Shown here piece by piece: positions 1-7,996 of a stretch of DNA of 64,000 nucleotides (positions are counted from its first letter, which is position 1; the number at the start of each line of letters is the position of its first letter). The notes under the pieces were generated by a model. It did not search any database. It was not told the origin of the DNA and saw only the letters and a list, made by a program, of their open reading frames with translations. Source of the stretch: an uncultured Helicobacteraceae bacterium (GTDB taxonomy: Bacteria > Campylobacterota > Campylobacteria > Campylobacterales > UBA6016); assembly GCA_937973585.1 (NCBI GenBank), contig CALJKN010000192.1, positions 1 to 64,000 on the forward strand. Reading direction: 5' to 3'. The translations under genes and the position numbers were made by a program.

Positions 1-25
1 AGTAAAATTAGAAAACTTTTAAAAC

Positions 26-31
26 TATAAT
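26..31 (+). promoter_or_regulatory. Possible -10 box upstream of mltA
   Basis: TATAAT hexamer about 84 bases before the TTG start of mltA. No convincing -35 box is visible, which is common in Campylobacterota. The call rests on the hexamer and position alone; the rest of bases 1-114 is AT-rich with nothing else recognised. Confidence 0.3.
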
Positions 32-114
32 TTACAAAATCGCAAGCCTAGTGTTTTTGTGGTGCCTATTAGTCTACAACTTGTTTAAAAAATAATAATT
101 ACGGAGGTTGGATT

Positions 115-1275
115 TTGATATCAAAATTTGCCGTTGCCGCTCTGCTATCCGTATCGTTATTGTATGCGGATCTTGAGTTGCCATACCAAAAAGAGAGTCA
201 AACCTCTTTTCAAAATGAAGTTTTGGGTCAAAAATCACCCTTTAGCGAAATAAAAATACACGGTAAAACAGCCGGATACTTAGAGAAAATAGACGAAAAT
301 ACTGTAAATATAAATGATATTTTTAGTGTAGACTTGAGAAGCGACGAAAGATTTTTGGCGGCTCTCGACAACTCTATACAGTTTTATGCAGGTATATTGG
401 ATACCGAGGAGAGCTTTAAATACGGTGAGGAGAGCTATACCCCTACCCAAATGTTTCACTCCCTTATTTTGTTTAGAAAACTCGCCGCCGAAAACGTGAG
501 TTATGAGCAATTTTTGTCAAATCTGCAAATGCATTTTGATATCTATCTAACCAGAAGCGAGAATAAAGATTCAAAACTAACCGGATACTACACTCCGGAA
601 GTGAAGGCAAGCATAACAAAAAACGGTATATTCAATCATCCTCTGTATTTGACAAAACCTTCAATAAAAGTTTCAAAACCTGATTTTTATGTTCAAAGTA
701 GAGATGAGATAAGAAAGTTGGAGATGGAGGGGGCCGGGATACTATCATTTGACGACGGCAAGACCTTAAACATACAGTATGGCGGTAGAAAAACAGTTTT
801 GGACTCGATTTTGGCCAAAAAAAAGAGTGTGAAAAAAGTAGTTATGAAAAACGGCAAAAAAAAGGTTGTTATAGCAAAGGTTAAGCCTAAAAAAGAGACA
901 AAAGCCGTATTTTATATCTCAACAAAAGGCCCCTTGGGGGCGTTGTCTACACAGCTGATTCCGGGTTATACGGCTGCTATGGATATGAGTGTTACTCCGG
1001 TCGGTAGTTTGGTATATGTAAAAAGCGGGAAATATACCGATGAAGTTTTTTCGCAAAACGGTAATATGGACGCTATCTATAAAAAACCGACCTTTGAGAG
1101 TTTTATGCTGGCGCAAGATACCGGAGGCGCTATAAAGGGCGTCGGAAGGGTCGATATTTATTGCGGAGAGGGAAATGCAGCTAAAAACTGCACATATGAT
1201 GTATCTTCACGAGGCTCCGTGTATTTGATTGTTGCAAAAAAAGATAGATTAAAAGAATTTTTTACGGATAACTAA
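115..1275 (+). CDS. mltA: Membrane-bound lytic murein transglycosylase A (MltA family)
   Basis: Murein hydrolase that cleaves the MurNAc-GlcNAc bond with formation of 1,6-anhydro-MurNAc, expected in the periplasm. The protein has 386 residues, with a signal peptide at about 1-18 ending LLYA. The MltA domain carries GYYTPEV near residue 150, and the C-terminal 3D domain has AQDTGGAIKG with D335 and D347 as the conserved acidic residues. A lysine-rich segment at about 235-265 lies in the middle domain. The start is TTG, supported by GGAGG at 103-107, seven bases upstream. There is no lipobox cysteine, so it may be soluble or attached by an uncleaved signal. The stop overlaps the next start by one base. 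Confidence 0.88.
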   Translation: MISKFAVAALLSVSLLYADLELPYQKESQTSFQNEVLGQKSPFSEIKIHGKTAGYLEKIDENTVNINDIFSVDLRSDERFLAALDNSIQFYAGILDTEESFKYGEESYTPTQMFHSLILFRKLAAENVSYEQFLSNLQMHFDIYLTRSENKDSKLTGYYTPEVKASITKNGIFNHPLYLTKPSIKVSKPDFYVQSRDEIRKLEMEGAGILSFDDGKTLNIQYGGRKTVLDSILAKKKSVKKVVMKNGKKKVVIAKVKPKKETKAVFYISTKGPLGALSTQLIPGYTAAMDMSVTPVGSLVYVKSGKYTDEVFSQNGNMDAIYKKPTFESFMLAQDTGGAIKGVGRVDIYCGEGNAAKNCTYDVSSRGSVYLIVAKKDRLKEFFTDN

Positions 1276-1967
1276 TGGATAGAAGATTATTTGCAAAGCT
1301 TTGCCTCGGCACGGTATCGGCTCCTTTATTTGCTATCGAAAAACCAAAGGAGCAAAAAGAAGAGACTAAAGTTTTTTTGACCATCGATGACGGTTGGCAT
1401 TACAAAAAAACTATCCTTGAGATGGCCGACCATTACAAAGTTCCTTTGAATATGTTTATTATCGGCAAAATAATAGAAGAAGATCCAAAGGTGTGGCAAA
1501 AAGCGGTAGAAAAAGGGCATATGCTAGGTTCCCATTCTCAACATCACCATAAGTTTTCAAAAACAGATAAAAAAACAATCTACAACGATTTCAAAGAGTA
1601 TCAAAAGTGTGTAGTCAATACACTCGGTAAAGAGAGTTTTGAGAAGATAAAATATTTCAGATTCCCTTACGGTGACAGGGGAAAGGGAGAGGTAAAGACT
1701 ACAGCCGAGGGGATTATATCCGACAATGGATGGCATCAGTCGTGGTGGACTATGGATCTCTCTTTTTCGTCAAACGGCTACGGTGTAAAAGCTTTCAAAA
1801 GTCCGCAAGATCAACTCAGAAAATTTGTCTCAAACGTGAAATCGGTAAATGTTCCGCTATTTCACTTTAAAGATCCGGATGTGAGGGCTTTGGAGCTTGT
1901 CATCCAATACGGCCTCTCAAAAGGGTATAAGTTTTGTAGATTGGACAGCGAAAAACATATAGTTTGA
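1275..1967 (+). CDS. Polysaccharide deacetylase (NodB-fold), exported
   Basis: A metal-dependent carbohydrate-esterase-4-type deacetylase of 230 residues. TIDDG at 36-40 and HSQHHH at 87-92 give the Asp-His-His metal site, and RFPYG follows near 135. The N-terminus DRRLFAK followed by a hydrophobic stretch ending LFA looks like a short twin-arginine or Sec signal, so it should work outside the cytoplasm. Its start shares one base with the stop of mltA, and its end overlaps the following radical SAM gene by four bases, so the three are probably one operon. The substrate (peptidoglycan or another N-acetylated glycan) is not visible; cotranscription with mltA favours peptidoglycan. Confidence 0.8.
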   Translation: MDRRLFAKLCLGTVSAPLFAIEKPKEQKEETKVFLTIDDGWHYKKTILEMADHYKVPLNMFIIGKIIEEDPKVWQKAVEKGHMLGSHSQHHHKFSKTDKKTIYNDFKEYQKCVVNTLGKESFEKIKYFRFPYGDRGKGEVKTTAEGIISDNGWHQSWWTMDLSFSSNGYGVKAFKSPQDQLRKFVSNVKSVNVPLFHFKDPDVRALELVIQYGLSKGYKFCRLDSEKHIV

Positions 1968-2818
1968 AGCAAATAGCAAAAGCATATATAGAGATTACCG
2001 ATTATTGCGGGTTGGAATGCGATTTTTGTACCCCTGAAAAATCAAAAAACAAAACAGACACAATGAGTCTCGAATTGTTTGAGAGGATACACAATGAGAT
2101 AAACGGTGTCGCCAAAGAGGTATCCTATCATATCCTCGGTGACCCTTTAACTGCACCGAATTTGTCTTCCTATCTGGATATATCACTAAAGTACAAAATT
2201 CCGGTAAACATAACAACATCCGGATTTTTTTTAACTCCGAACAACTTTGCCACCCTAACCCATCCTGCAATCAAGCAGGTGAATTTTTCCATATCCTCTT
2301 TTTTTGCAAATAAAAATATAGATACTGTAGACACTTATTTAGGTAAAATATTTGATTTTTGTGATTTTAGTGCCGAAAATCCGAAACGGTTTATAAATCT
2401 TAGGGTTTGGAATATCGGAAATGAAAGATATGAAAAACTCAATAATGTATTTTTTGATAGATGCAGAGATAGATACGGAGATTTGGACTTTAATACGGAT
2501 AAGACAAAAATAGCCCCTTATTGTCTGGTTGTTAAAGACTCTATGTTCGAATGGCCGGATTTTGCAAAGGAGAAGTCAAATACAGGCGGTAGATGCTATG
2601 CAATCAGCGGGCAGATAGGATTTTTGAAAAACGGTGATACGGTACCGTGTTGTTTAGATTCAAAAGGTGCTATGGCTTTAGGGAATATAAAACATAAAAG
2701 CCTGAGTATGCTTTTGAATTCGCAGAGGGCAAAAAATATAGTTGATGGTTTCTCTAAAGGGTTGCTTGTTGAAGATTTTTGCAAAACATGCGGTTTTTTG
2801 GGTAGCAGACTCGGCTAG
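1964..2818 (+). CDS. Radical SAM protein with SPASM-like C-terminus
   Basis: A 284-residue radical SAM enzyme. C15, C19 and C22 form the CX3CX2C motif that binds the [4Fe-4S] cluster and S-adenosylmethionine. Additional cysteines near residues 210-230 (GRCYA, VPCCLD) and at the end (FCKTCGF) match a SPASM-type domain with auxiliary iron-sulfur clusters, typical of enzymes that modify peptides or sugars. The start is TTG overlapping the TGA of the deacetylase gene. The substrate is not known; no short precursor peptide gene was found next to it. The next gene is convergent and overlaps its end by four bases. Confidence 0.75.
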   Translation: MKQIAKAYIEITDYCGLECDFCTPEKSKNKTDTMSLELFERIHNEINGVAKEVSYHILGDPLTAPNLSSYLDISLKYKIPVNITTSGFFLTPNNFATLTHPAIKQVNFSISSFFANKNIDTVDTYLGKIFDFCDFSAENPKRFINLRVWNIGNERYEKLNNVFFDRCRDRYGDLDFNTDKTKIAPYCLVVKDSMFEWPDFAKEKSNTGGRCYAISGQIGFLKNGDTVPCCLDSKGAMALGNIKHKSLSMLLNSQRAKNIVDGFSKGLLVEDFCKTCGFLGSRLG

Positions 2819-4089
2819 CCTATGCTAACCATATTTCTGCCACCCCTCTTTGCTTCATATAGAGCGTTATCAACTCTTTTCAAAAACTCTTTTGTGCCGT
2901 CATCTTCGTACTGGGCAACACCGAAACTGGCTGTTACGAAGTCGAATTTTTCAAATTTCAGTGACGCTATTAATTTTCTAAGGTTTTCAGCCATTATATG
3001 AGCCCCTGCCTCGTCAGTATTTGGGAGCATGATCATAAACTCTTCCCCACCCCATCTGGCAAGGACGTCGGTAGATCTGATATTTTGCTCTACCGCCCTA
3101 GCTATCGCTATTAAAACTTCGTCCCCTACATCATGCCCAAAAGTATCGTTAATGTTTTTGAATCTGTCGATATCAAACATGATTAGACTAATCGGCGTTT
3201 TATATCTATCTGTCTTTTTTATCTCGTAGTTTAAAAGCTCGTTTAGCTTTAGTCTGTTATATATTTTCGTAAGCGGATCGGTATTTGCCAACCTCTCCAG
3301 TATTTTTGCCTCTTTCTCCATTTCGGTAATATCCGACATAGATATGATATCAAGCTCCGGCTCTTCATCCGGAAACTTTGTCGCTTTAACTAGAAATGTT
3401 TTTACCTCATCGTTAATCGGGCTTTTTATCTTGACGACATCTTTTGAGAATTTACCGTCCAAAAAGTTTTTTATCCAGTTCTCGCCGTCGATTTTGTGGA
3501 TAATATCCGTTTCATCTATAAAATAATAGTCAAGAGCATTCCCTTCGGCCTCAAATTCCTCCGCAGATGATTTTGCGAAAAAAGAGAGAAAACTTTTGTT
3601 TGCGTCTACTATTTTCTCCCCATCGGTTAGAAAAATCATATTATCTTGAAAGTTTATTATTGTCTCGAAGCGTTTTCTTTGCCTATCCAGTTCTTTTTCA
3701 AGTATTATATCTCTGCTTTTTCGCTCCAGTGCAGCTATTAGGGCATCTATGTCTACAGGTTTTAGTAGAAACTCACTCACCCCTATGCCGATCGCTTCCA
3801 TCAGAAGTTCGGATTCGCTGTGAGCGGTCGTGATTATGATCGGTATTTTTTTGTCGCTATTCCTGATTGCTTTTGACATCTCAAGGCCGTTCATTTTCGG
3901 CATTTTAATATCTGTGACAATTATGTCAGGAGCATATTTATCAAAAAATTCCAATCCCTGCTTGCCGTCGCAAGCCGTAACAACCTCTGAGACTATCCTC
4001 TTTAGGAGTCTCTCGAGTTGTTCTCTTATTATATCTTCGTCTTCGACGTATAAAACTCTAACCGGAATTTTTTGCTTAACGTTGTTCAA
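2815..4089 (-). CDS. Response regulator with PAS-like middle and GGDEF domain (diguanylate cyclase)
   Basis: A 424-residue signalling protein predicted to make cyclic di-GMP. Residues 1-125 are a receiver with phosphoacceptor D60 (VTDIKMP). A PAS-like sensor region covers about 140-260, and the GGDEF domain ends the protein. The active-site motif is GGEEF at 347-351, and RSTD at 338-341 sits exactly five residues before it, giving a complete product-inhibition I-site. The start is TTG at 4089, 10 bases after the stop of the single receiver upstream, so it is probably cotranscribed with that receiver and the histidine kinase. The kinase 4489-6270 is the natural phosphodonor candidate; this is an inference. 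Confidence 0.85.
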   Translation of the reverse strand: MNNVKQKIPVRVLYVEDEDIIREQLERLLKRIVSEVVTACDGKQGLEFFDKYAPDIIVTDIKMPKMNGLEMSKAIRNSDKKIPIIITTAHSESELLMEAIGIGVSEFLLKPVDIDALIAALERKSRDIILEKELDRQRKRFETIINFQDNMIFLTDGEKIVDANKSFLSFFAKSSAEEFEAEGNALDYYFIDETDIIHKIDGENWIKNFLDGKFSKDVVKIKSPINDEVKTFLVKATKFPDEEPELDIISMSDITEMEKEAKILERLANTDPLTKIYNRLKLNELLNYEIKKTDRYKTPISLIMFDIDRFKNINDTFGHDVGDEVLIAIARAVEQNIRSTDVLARWGGEEFMIMLPNTDEAGAHIMAENLRKLIASLKFEKFDFVTASFGVAQYEDDGTKEFLKRVDNALYEAKRGGRNMVSIG

Positions 4090-4099
4090 ATCGCATAAC

Positions 4100-4468
4100 C
4101 TATATAGCTTTTTTTTCGCCGTAGCTGTCTATTACGGCTATCAAATCGTCTAATGCAACCGGTTTAAAAAGTGTTTTATCGGCAAATTTTGCCTGCTTTT
4201 CCGGATCTTTGTATGCAGTCAAAACAACACACGGCGTAGCAGAGTCAATCTCTTTTATCTTTCTAACCAATTCTGCACCATTCATCACAGGCATCTCTAT
4301 ATCTGTTATCACCAAATCCGGTTTCTCTTTATTGTACGCCTCAAAACCGGCCGCTCCGTTATCGCATAGAATAACGCTACTGTAAAGTCTATTGAGCATC
4401 TTCCCGACTGTTTCTCTGATGATAAATTCATCCTCTACATACAGTAGCTTGATATTTTTCTTATCCAT
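4100..4468 (-). CDS. Single-domain response regulator (CheY-like)
   Basis: A stand-alone receiver of 122 residues with no output domain. The acidic pair VEDE at 11-14, phosphoacceptor D56 in VITDIEMP, the conserved Thr in VVLTAYK and the Lys in LFKPV are all present, so it should be phosphorylatable. It lies between the kinase gene 4489-6270 (20-base gap) and the receiver-GGDEF gene (10-base gap), which suggests a phosphorelay intermediate or phosphate sink. The target is unknown. Confidence 0.85.
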   Translation of the reverse strand: MDKKNIKLLYVEDEFIIRETVGKMLNRLYSSVILCDNGAAGFEAYNKEKPDLVITDIEMPVMNGAELVRKIKEIDSATPCVVLTAYKDPEKQAKFADKTLFKPVALDDLIAVIDSYGEKKAI

Positions 4469-4488
4469 GATACTTCAGCCCTCTCCGC

Positions 4489-6270
4489 CTAACATGATTC
4501 CAATTCGACGACAAATATAGCACCGCCGCTATTATTGTTATAGGCTCTGATTGAGCCGCCCATATTATCCTCTATAATCATTTTGCTCATATAAAGTCCT
4601 ATACCGGTCCCTCTTCCCTGCTCTTTGGTTGTAAAATAAGGTTCAAATATCTTATCTAAAACCTCTTCTTTTATTCCGGTTCCGTTATCGGCTATCTCAA
4701 GCACAACTTTACCATTTTTATTTGAAACTTTGATCCCTATCTGCCCCTTAAAGCCTGTTTCCTGCCCTATTTTATCCAAAATTGAGTCTTTAGCGTTTGC
4801 TATGAGATTTAGCGCTACCTGCTTGAATTCGTTTTCATAGCCGTCAACTTTTAGATTTTCATTTTCTCCACATAAAAACTCTATATTGATTTTGTTGTTT
4901 TCAAGTTGTGCAGATGAGATTTTTAGGACATCGGTCATAGCGTTTTTAACGTCAAATACCGCTTTTGGCTTATCCGGTCTAAAAAAGTTTCTAAAATCAT
5001 CTATGGTTTTTGACATATACTTGATCAGCTCCATAGCATCTTTAGTTGTTTTTCTCATATGGTCTGTGTTTAGCTCGCCTATTTCACATGTAAGGCTCAT
5101 ATCCTGTATCATGAGACCCATAACGTTTAGAGGTTGCCTCCACTGGTGCGCAATTGCCCCTATCATCTCACCCATTGCCGCCATTTTGCTTTGCTGAATA
5201 AGCATCCTGTCTTTCTTTCTAACTTCACTAACGGCATCATTGACCATGCTCTCAAGATTTTCGTTTATCTTTTGGAGTTCTTCTTCGGCATTTTTTCTAC
5301 TTGTTATGTCTATGCATACAGCAATTTTTACGACTCTACCGTCCATCCATGTCGTGATCTTGTCGTTTACGGAGTACCACTCTTTTGTCAACTCGTTAAA
5401 ATATTCGTACGAATACCCTGTTTTATATAGCGCTGGATTGTCTTTTATTTTTGCAAAAAGGCAGAATTCGCAAACATTGTGCTTGTCGTGCTGCACCTCG
5501 TAGTAGCATCTTTTGCCGACTATTTCACCGAATTTTGAAAGTGCATATTTGTTTGCAAATACTATCTCATAACTTGCGATATCTACGGCATAGATAATAG
5601 CGTTAATGGAGTTTAGGACTCCGGAGAAGTTTCTGTTGATGCCCCTTAGATACTCCTCTTTTTTCCTTTTTTCAGAGGAGTCGTTGATAATTGCGACAAA
5701 AGCCCCCTTGTGTGATGCACCGTCGAGTCTGGAGACCCTTATGTCCCCCCAAAATTCTGTTCCGTCAATCCTTTTTAACATTATCTCGCCGCTGGCCTTG
5801 CCGTTAATACCGAGTATTGACAGGAGCTCCTCTTCGTCGTTTTCATCTACAAAAAATGATGAAAATTGAGGATTATTGAACTCTTCGGAGCCGCATAGTA
5901 GCTCCTTTGCGGCCTTGTTTTGATACGAGACTCGGTTGCTTTCAATCATTATGACGGCATCCGAGCTTGATTCGACGGCATCAAAAATGAGCTCAAGTCT
6001 GTTTTTTGTCTCTTGCGATGATTCTACTTCTGCCTCTAACTCTATTTTTTTAGAGACAAGTTTGTACATAAAAAACAGCATCAAAGATATACAAAGAGCG
6101 GCCAAGAAGACTTTTGTATACGTTAGGTTGAGCCACAAAGAGAGTAAATCATCCGTATTTAGACTCGGGAGGATTAGTGTGTATTCATATGTTGCGGCAA
6201 CTACTATGAGTACTTGCATAGCTATAAAAGCTGCCAAAAACAATATTTTATGATGCTTGTTTTGTCTCAT
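4489..6270 (-). CDS. Membrane PAS sensor histidine kinase
   Basis: A 593-residue kinase. Two hydrophobic segments at about 8-30 and 48-68 form a membrane hairpin with very little extracytoplasmic sequence. Two PAS-like domains follow (about 90-200 and 215-325), then a coiled coil. The phosphoacceptor box is AIAHQWRQPLN, the ATP-binding N-box is LNLIANAKDSI, and DNGTGIKEEV plus GRGTGIGLYM complete the HATPase domain. The second PAS contains a cysteine cluster (CYYEVQHDKHNVCEFC) that may bind metal or a cofactor. It heads a kinase-receiver-receiver/GGDEF set on the minus strand. Confidence 0.87.
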   Translation of the reverse strand: MRQNKHHKILFLAAFIAMQVLIVVAATYEYTLILPSLNTDDLLSLWLNLTYTKVFLAALCISLMLFFMYKLVSKKIELEAEVESSQETKNRLELIFDAVESSSDAVIMIESNRVSYQNKAAKELLCGSEEFNNPQFSSFFVDENDEEELLSILGINGKASGEIMLKRIDGTEFWGDIRVSRLDGASHKGAFVAIINDSSEKRKKEEYLRGINRNFSGVLNSINAIIYAVDIASYEIVFANKYALSKFGEIVGKRCYYEVQHDKHNVCEFCLFAKIKDNPALYKTGYSYEYFNELTKEWYSVNDKITTWMDGRVVKIAVCIDITSRKNAEEELQKINENLESMVNDAVSEVRKKDRMLIQQSKMAAMGEMIGAIAHQWRQPLNVMGLMIQDMSLTCEIGELNTDHMRKTTKDAMELIKYMSKTIDDFRNFFRPDKPKAVFDVKNAMTDVLKISSAQLENNKINIEFLCGENENLKVDGYENEFKQVALNLIANAKDSILDKIGQETGFKGQIGIKVSNKNGKVVLEIADNGTGIKEEVLDKIFEPYFTTKEQGRGTGIGLYMSKMIIEDNMGGSIRAYNNNSGGAIFVVELESC

Positions 6271-6284
6271 TTGTTCCCGTTTTC

Positions 6285-6311
6285 AAAAAGGGCATCGAGG
6301 ATACCCTTTTT
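6285..6311. terminator. Stem-loop terminator between two minus-strand signalling genes
   Basis: AAAAAGGG at 6285-6292 pairs with CCCTTTTT at 6304-6311 across an 11-base loop. The A and T runs are in the stem, so it could act on either strand. It lies between the receiver-winged-helix gene (ends 6356) and the kinase gene (starts 6270), so it probably ends transcription coming from kdsA. Confidence 0.6.
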
Positions 6312-6355
6312 TGAGTTTGGAGAAATTAGCATATTAGTATTTAAAACTCTCTTTC

Positions 6356-7003
6356 TCATATGTTCAGTTTATAGATTTTGTTTTTAATTTTCTCTATAAT
6401 TCCCGCATCGGATAGCTGCTTAAAAGTCGATACTACAGTCGGCTTGCTGACCGAGATGACACTCATAATATCTTCGTAAGAGCCTTTAAATACATTGTTT
6501 TCATCCACATTCTCCATCAAATGTTTGATGATCTCTATTTTTTTACCGCCGACGAATACAGATATTGCTTTCATTAGCCTTTTAGCATATTCGAGTTCAG
6601 CGGACTGTTCTTTTGCTGCAAATATTTTCTCTATCTGCTCCAAAATATCTTTCGGTTCAAACGGTTTTACGGCATACCCGTCTACCCTTAATCGTATCGA
6701 ATCGAGCAGGTATTTCTCCTCGCAAAAAGCGGTTACTATAAAAACGCACCCTGGTCTGCCGTTTTCCTCGTCAAGTTTTCTTATAAGCTCAAGGCCGTTT
6801 TGCATCGGCATCATAATATCGGTGATCAAAACATCCGGCTTTAGCTCTTTTATGATTTTATAGGCCTCCATACCGTTTGGAGCGGCAACAAAATTTGCAA
6901 AATACGGTTTAAAAAACCCCGAGGCTATATCTCTTATTTCAGCTTCATCTTCGGCGTATACGACGGTGAGTTTTTTTAGTCTCGGATACTCATTTTTATG
7001 CAT
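6356..7003 (-). CDS. Response regulator with C-terminal winged-helix domain
   Basis: A 215-residue response regulator. Residues 1-130 are a receiver with AEDE at 17-20, phosphoacceptor D62 in LITDIMMP and the conserved Lys in AVKPF. The last ~45 residues (YEDIMSVISVSKPTVVSTFK and following) read as a helix-turn-helix with a wing of the Crp/MarR sort, not OmpR or NarL type. It probably binds DNA. Its start codon lies inside the end of kdsA (8-base overlap), so translation is coupled to that gene, an odd partner for a regulator. Confidence 0.8.
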   Translation of the reverse strand: MHKNEYPRLKKLTVVYAEDEAEIRDIASGFFKPYFANFVAAPNGMEAYKIIKELKPDVLITDIMMPMQNGLELIRKLDEENGRPGCVFIVTAFCEEKYLLDSIRLRVDGYAVKPFEPKDILEQIEKIFAAKEQSAELEYAKRLMKAISVFVGGKKIEIIKHLMENVDENNVFKGSYEDIMSVISVSKPTVVSTFKQLSDAGIIEKIKNKIYKLNI

Positions 7004-7805
7004 TTGTTATGTCCGTTATTGTTTTTAATGTCGGTAAAAAATCCAAAAATCCGTCCAGACTCATCATGGTAGAGGCATCCGATAATGCCTCGGTCGGGTT
7101 TGGATGGACTTCAAAGAAAAACCCTTTTACGCCGCATACTGCGGCACATTTGGCTAGATACGGTGCATATTTTGGGTCACCGCCGCTTTTACTCCCCTCC
7201 CCTCCCGGTCTCTGGGTGGAGTGTGTGGCATCCATAATAAGTGGATAGCCGAAATCTCTCATATCAATCAGATTTCTGTAGTCTACAACCAGATTGTTAT
7301 AGCCAAACATCGTCCCCCGTTCCGTTAGCATAATGTCGTTGCATCCGCTTTCACGAAGCTTTTTTACTACGTTTTTCATATCCTCTCCAGACATAAACTG
7401 CGGTTTTTTGACATTAACCGGCTTGCCTGTTTTTGCAGCGGCTATCAGTAAATCGGTTTGTCTAGCCAAAAAAGCGGGAATTTGTAGTATATCCACATAC
7501 CGTGCCGCCAAATCAGCCTGATAGCTCTCGTGAATATCGGTTACGGTCGGAACATTGAATTTTTCGGAGATTCTTTTTAGCTCTTTTAGCCCCTCTTCAA
7601 CGCCAGGGCCTCTGCAACTTGCGATTGAGCTACGGTTGGCTTTGTCAAAAGATGCTTTAAAGACATATTTTATTGAGAGTTCATCGCATCTCTCTTTTAG
7701 TTTTTTAGCTATTTCATCATTTATATCGGATTTCTCAAGCACACAAGGTCCCGCAAATAAAAACAAATCATTTTTATCTATATCAAAAAAATTTCCTATA
7801 CGCAC
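6996..7805 (-). CDS. kdsA: 3-deoxy-D-manno-octulosonate 8-phosphate synthase
   Basis: Condenses phosphoenolpyruvate with arabinose 5-phosphate to KDO 8-phosphate, the first committed step to the KDO of lipopolysaccharide; cytoplasmic. At 269 residues it has the family length. AGPCVLE at 18-24, VTDIHES and DATHSTQRPGG are the family signatures. C21 replaces the Asn found in the E. coli enzyme, which places it in the metal-dependent class known from Aquifex and Helicobacter. kdsB and kdsC are 2-3 kb away on the other strand, in another operon. The downstream response regulator overlaps its 3' end. Confidence 0.93.
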   Translation of the reverse strand: MRIGNFFDIDKNDLFLFAGPCVLEKSDINDEIAKKLKERCDELSIKYVFKASFDKANRSSIASCRGPGVEEGLKELKRISEKFNVPTVTDIHESYQADLAARYVDILQIPAFLARQTDLLIAAAKTGKPVNVKKPQFMSGEDMKNVVKKLRESGCNDIMLTERGTMFGYNNLVVDYRNLIDMRDFGYPLIMDATHSTQRPGGEGSKSGGDPKYAPYLAKCAAVCGVKGFFFEVHPNPTEALSDASTMMSLDGFLDFLPTLKTITDITNA

Positions 7806-7834
7806 TTGCTACCCGCTCTATATATAAATATTTT

Positions 7835-7863
7835 AAATTGTAAGACGTTTTGCCTTACAATTT
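7835..7863. other. Perfect 10-bp inverted repeat between kdsA and aguA
   Basis: AAATTGTAAG at 7835-7844 and CTTACAATTT at 7854-7863 are exact complements around a 9-base loop. It lies 30 bases upstream of the kdsA start in the divergent gap between kdsA and aguA, so an operator or an attenuating hairpin in the kdsA leader are both possible. A 12-base palindrome (AAAGAGCTCTTT) lies at 7941-7952. Neither is assigned to a known regulator. Confidence 0.5.
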
Positions 7864-7996
7864 CCGAAAAATACGGATAACGGCGCTCTTTTGGGTCAAA
7901 ACACGCAACTTTTGCATAATATAGTATGCAGCCTTTCGCCAAAGAGCTCTTTTGTAGCTCTGTCGGAAATTTGAGCATAAACCACAAGGATTCAAT

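Noticed and set aside
7796..7987. 63-residue frame on the minus strand upstream of kdsA
   Set aside because: No ribosome site or recognisable sequence. It overlaps the start of kdsA and the inverted repeat, so it is most likely chance.
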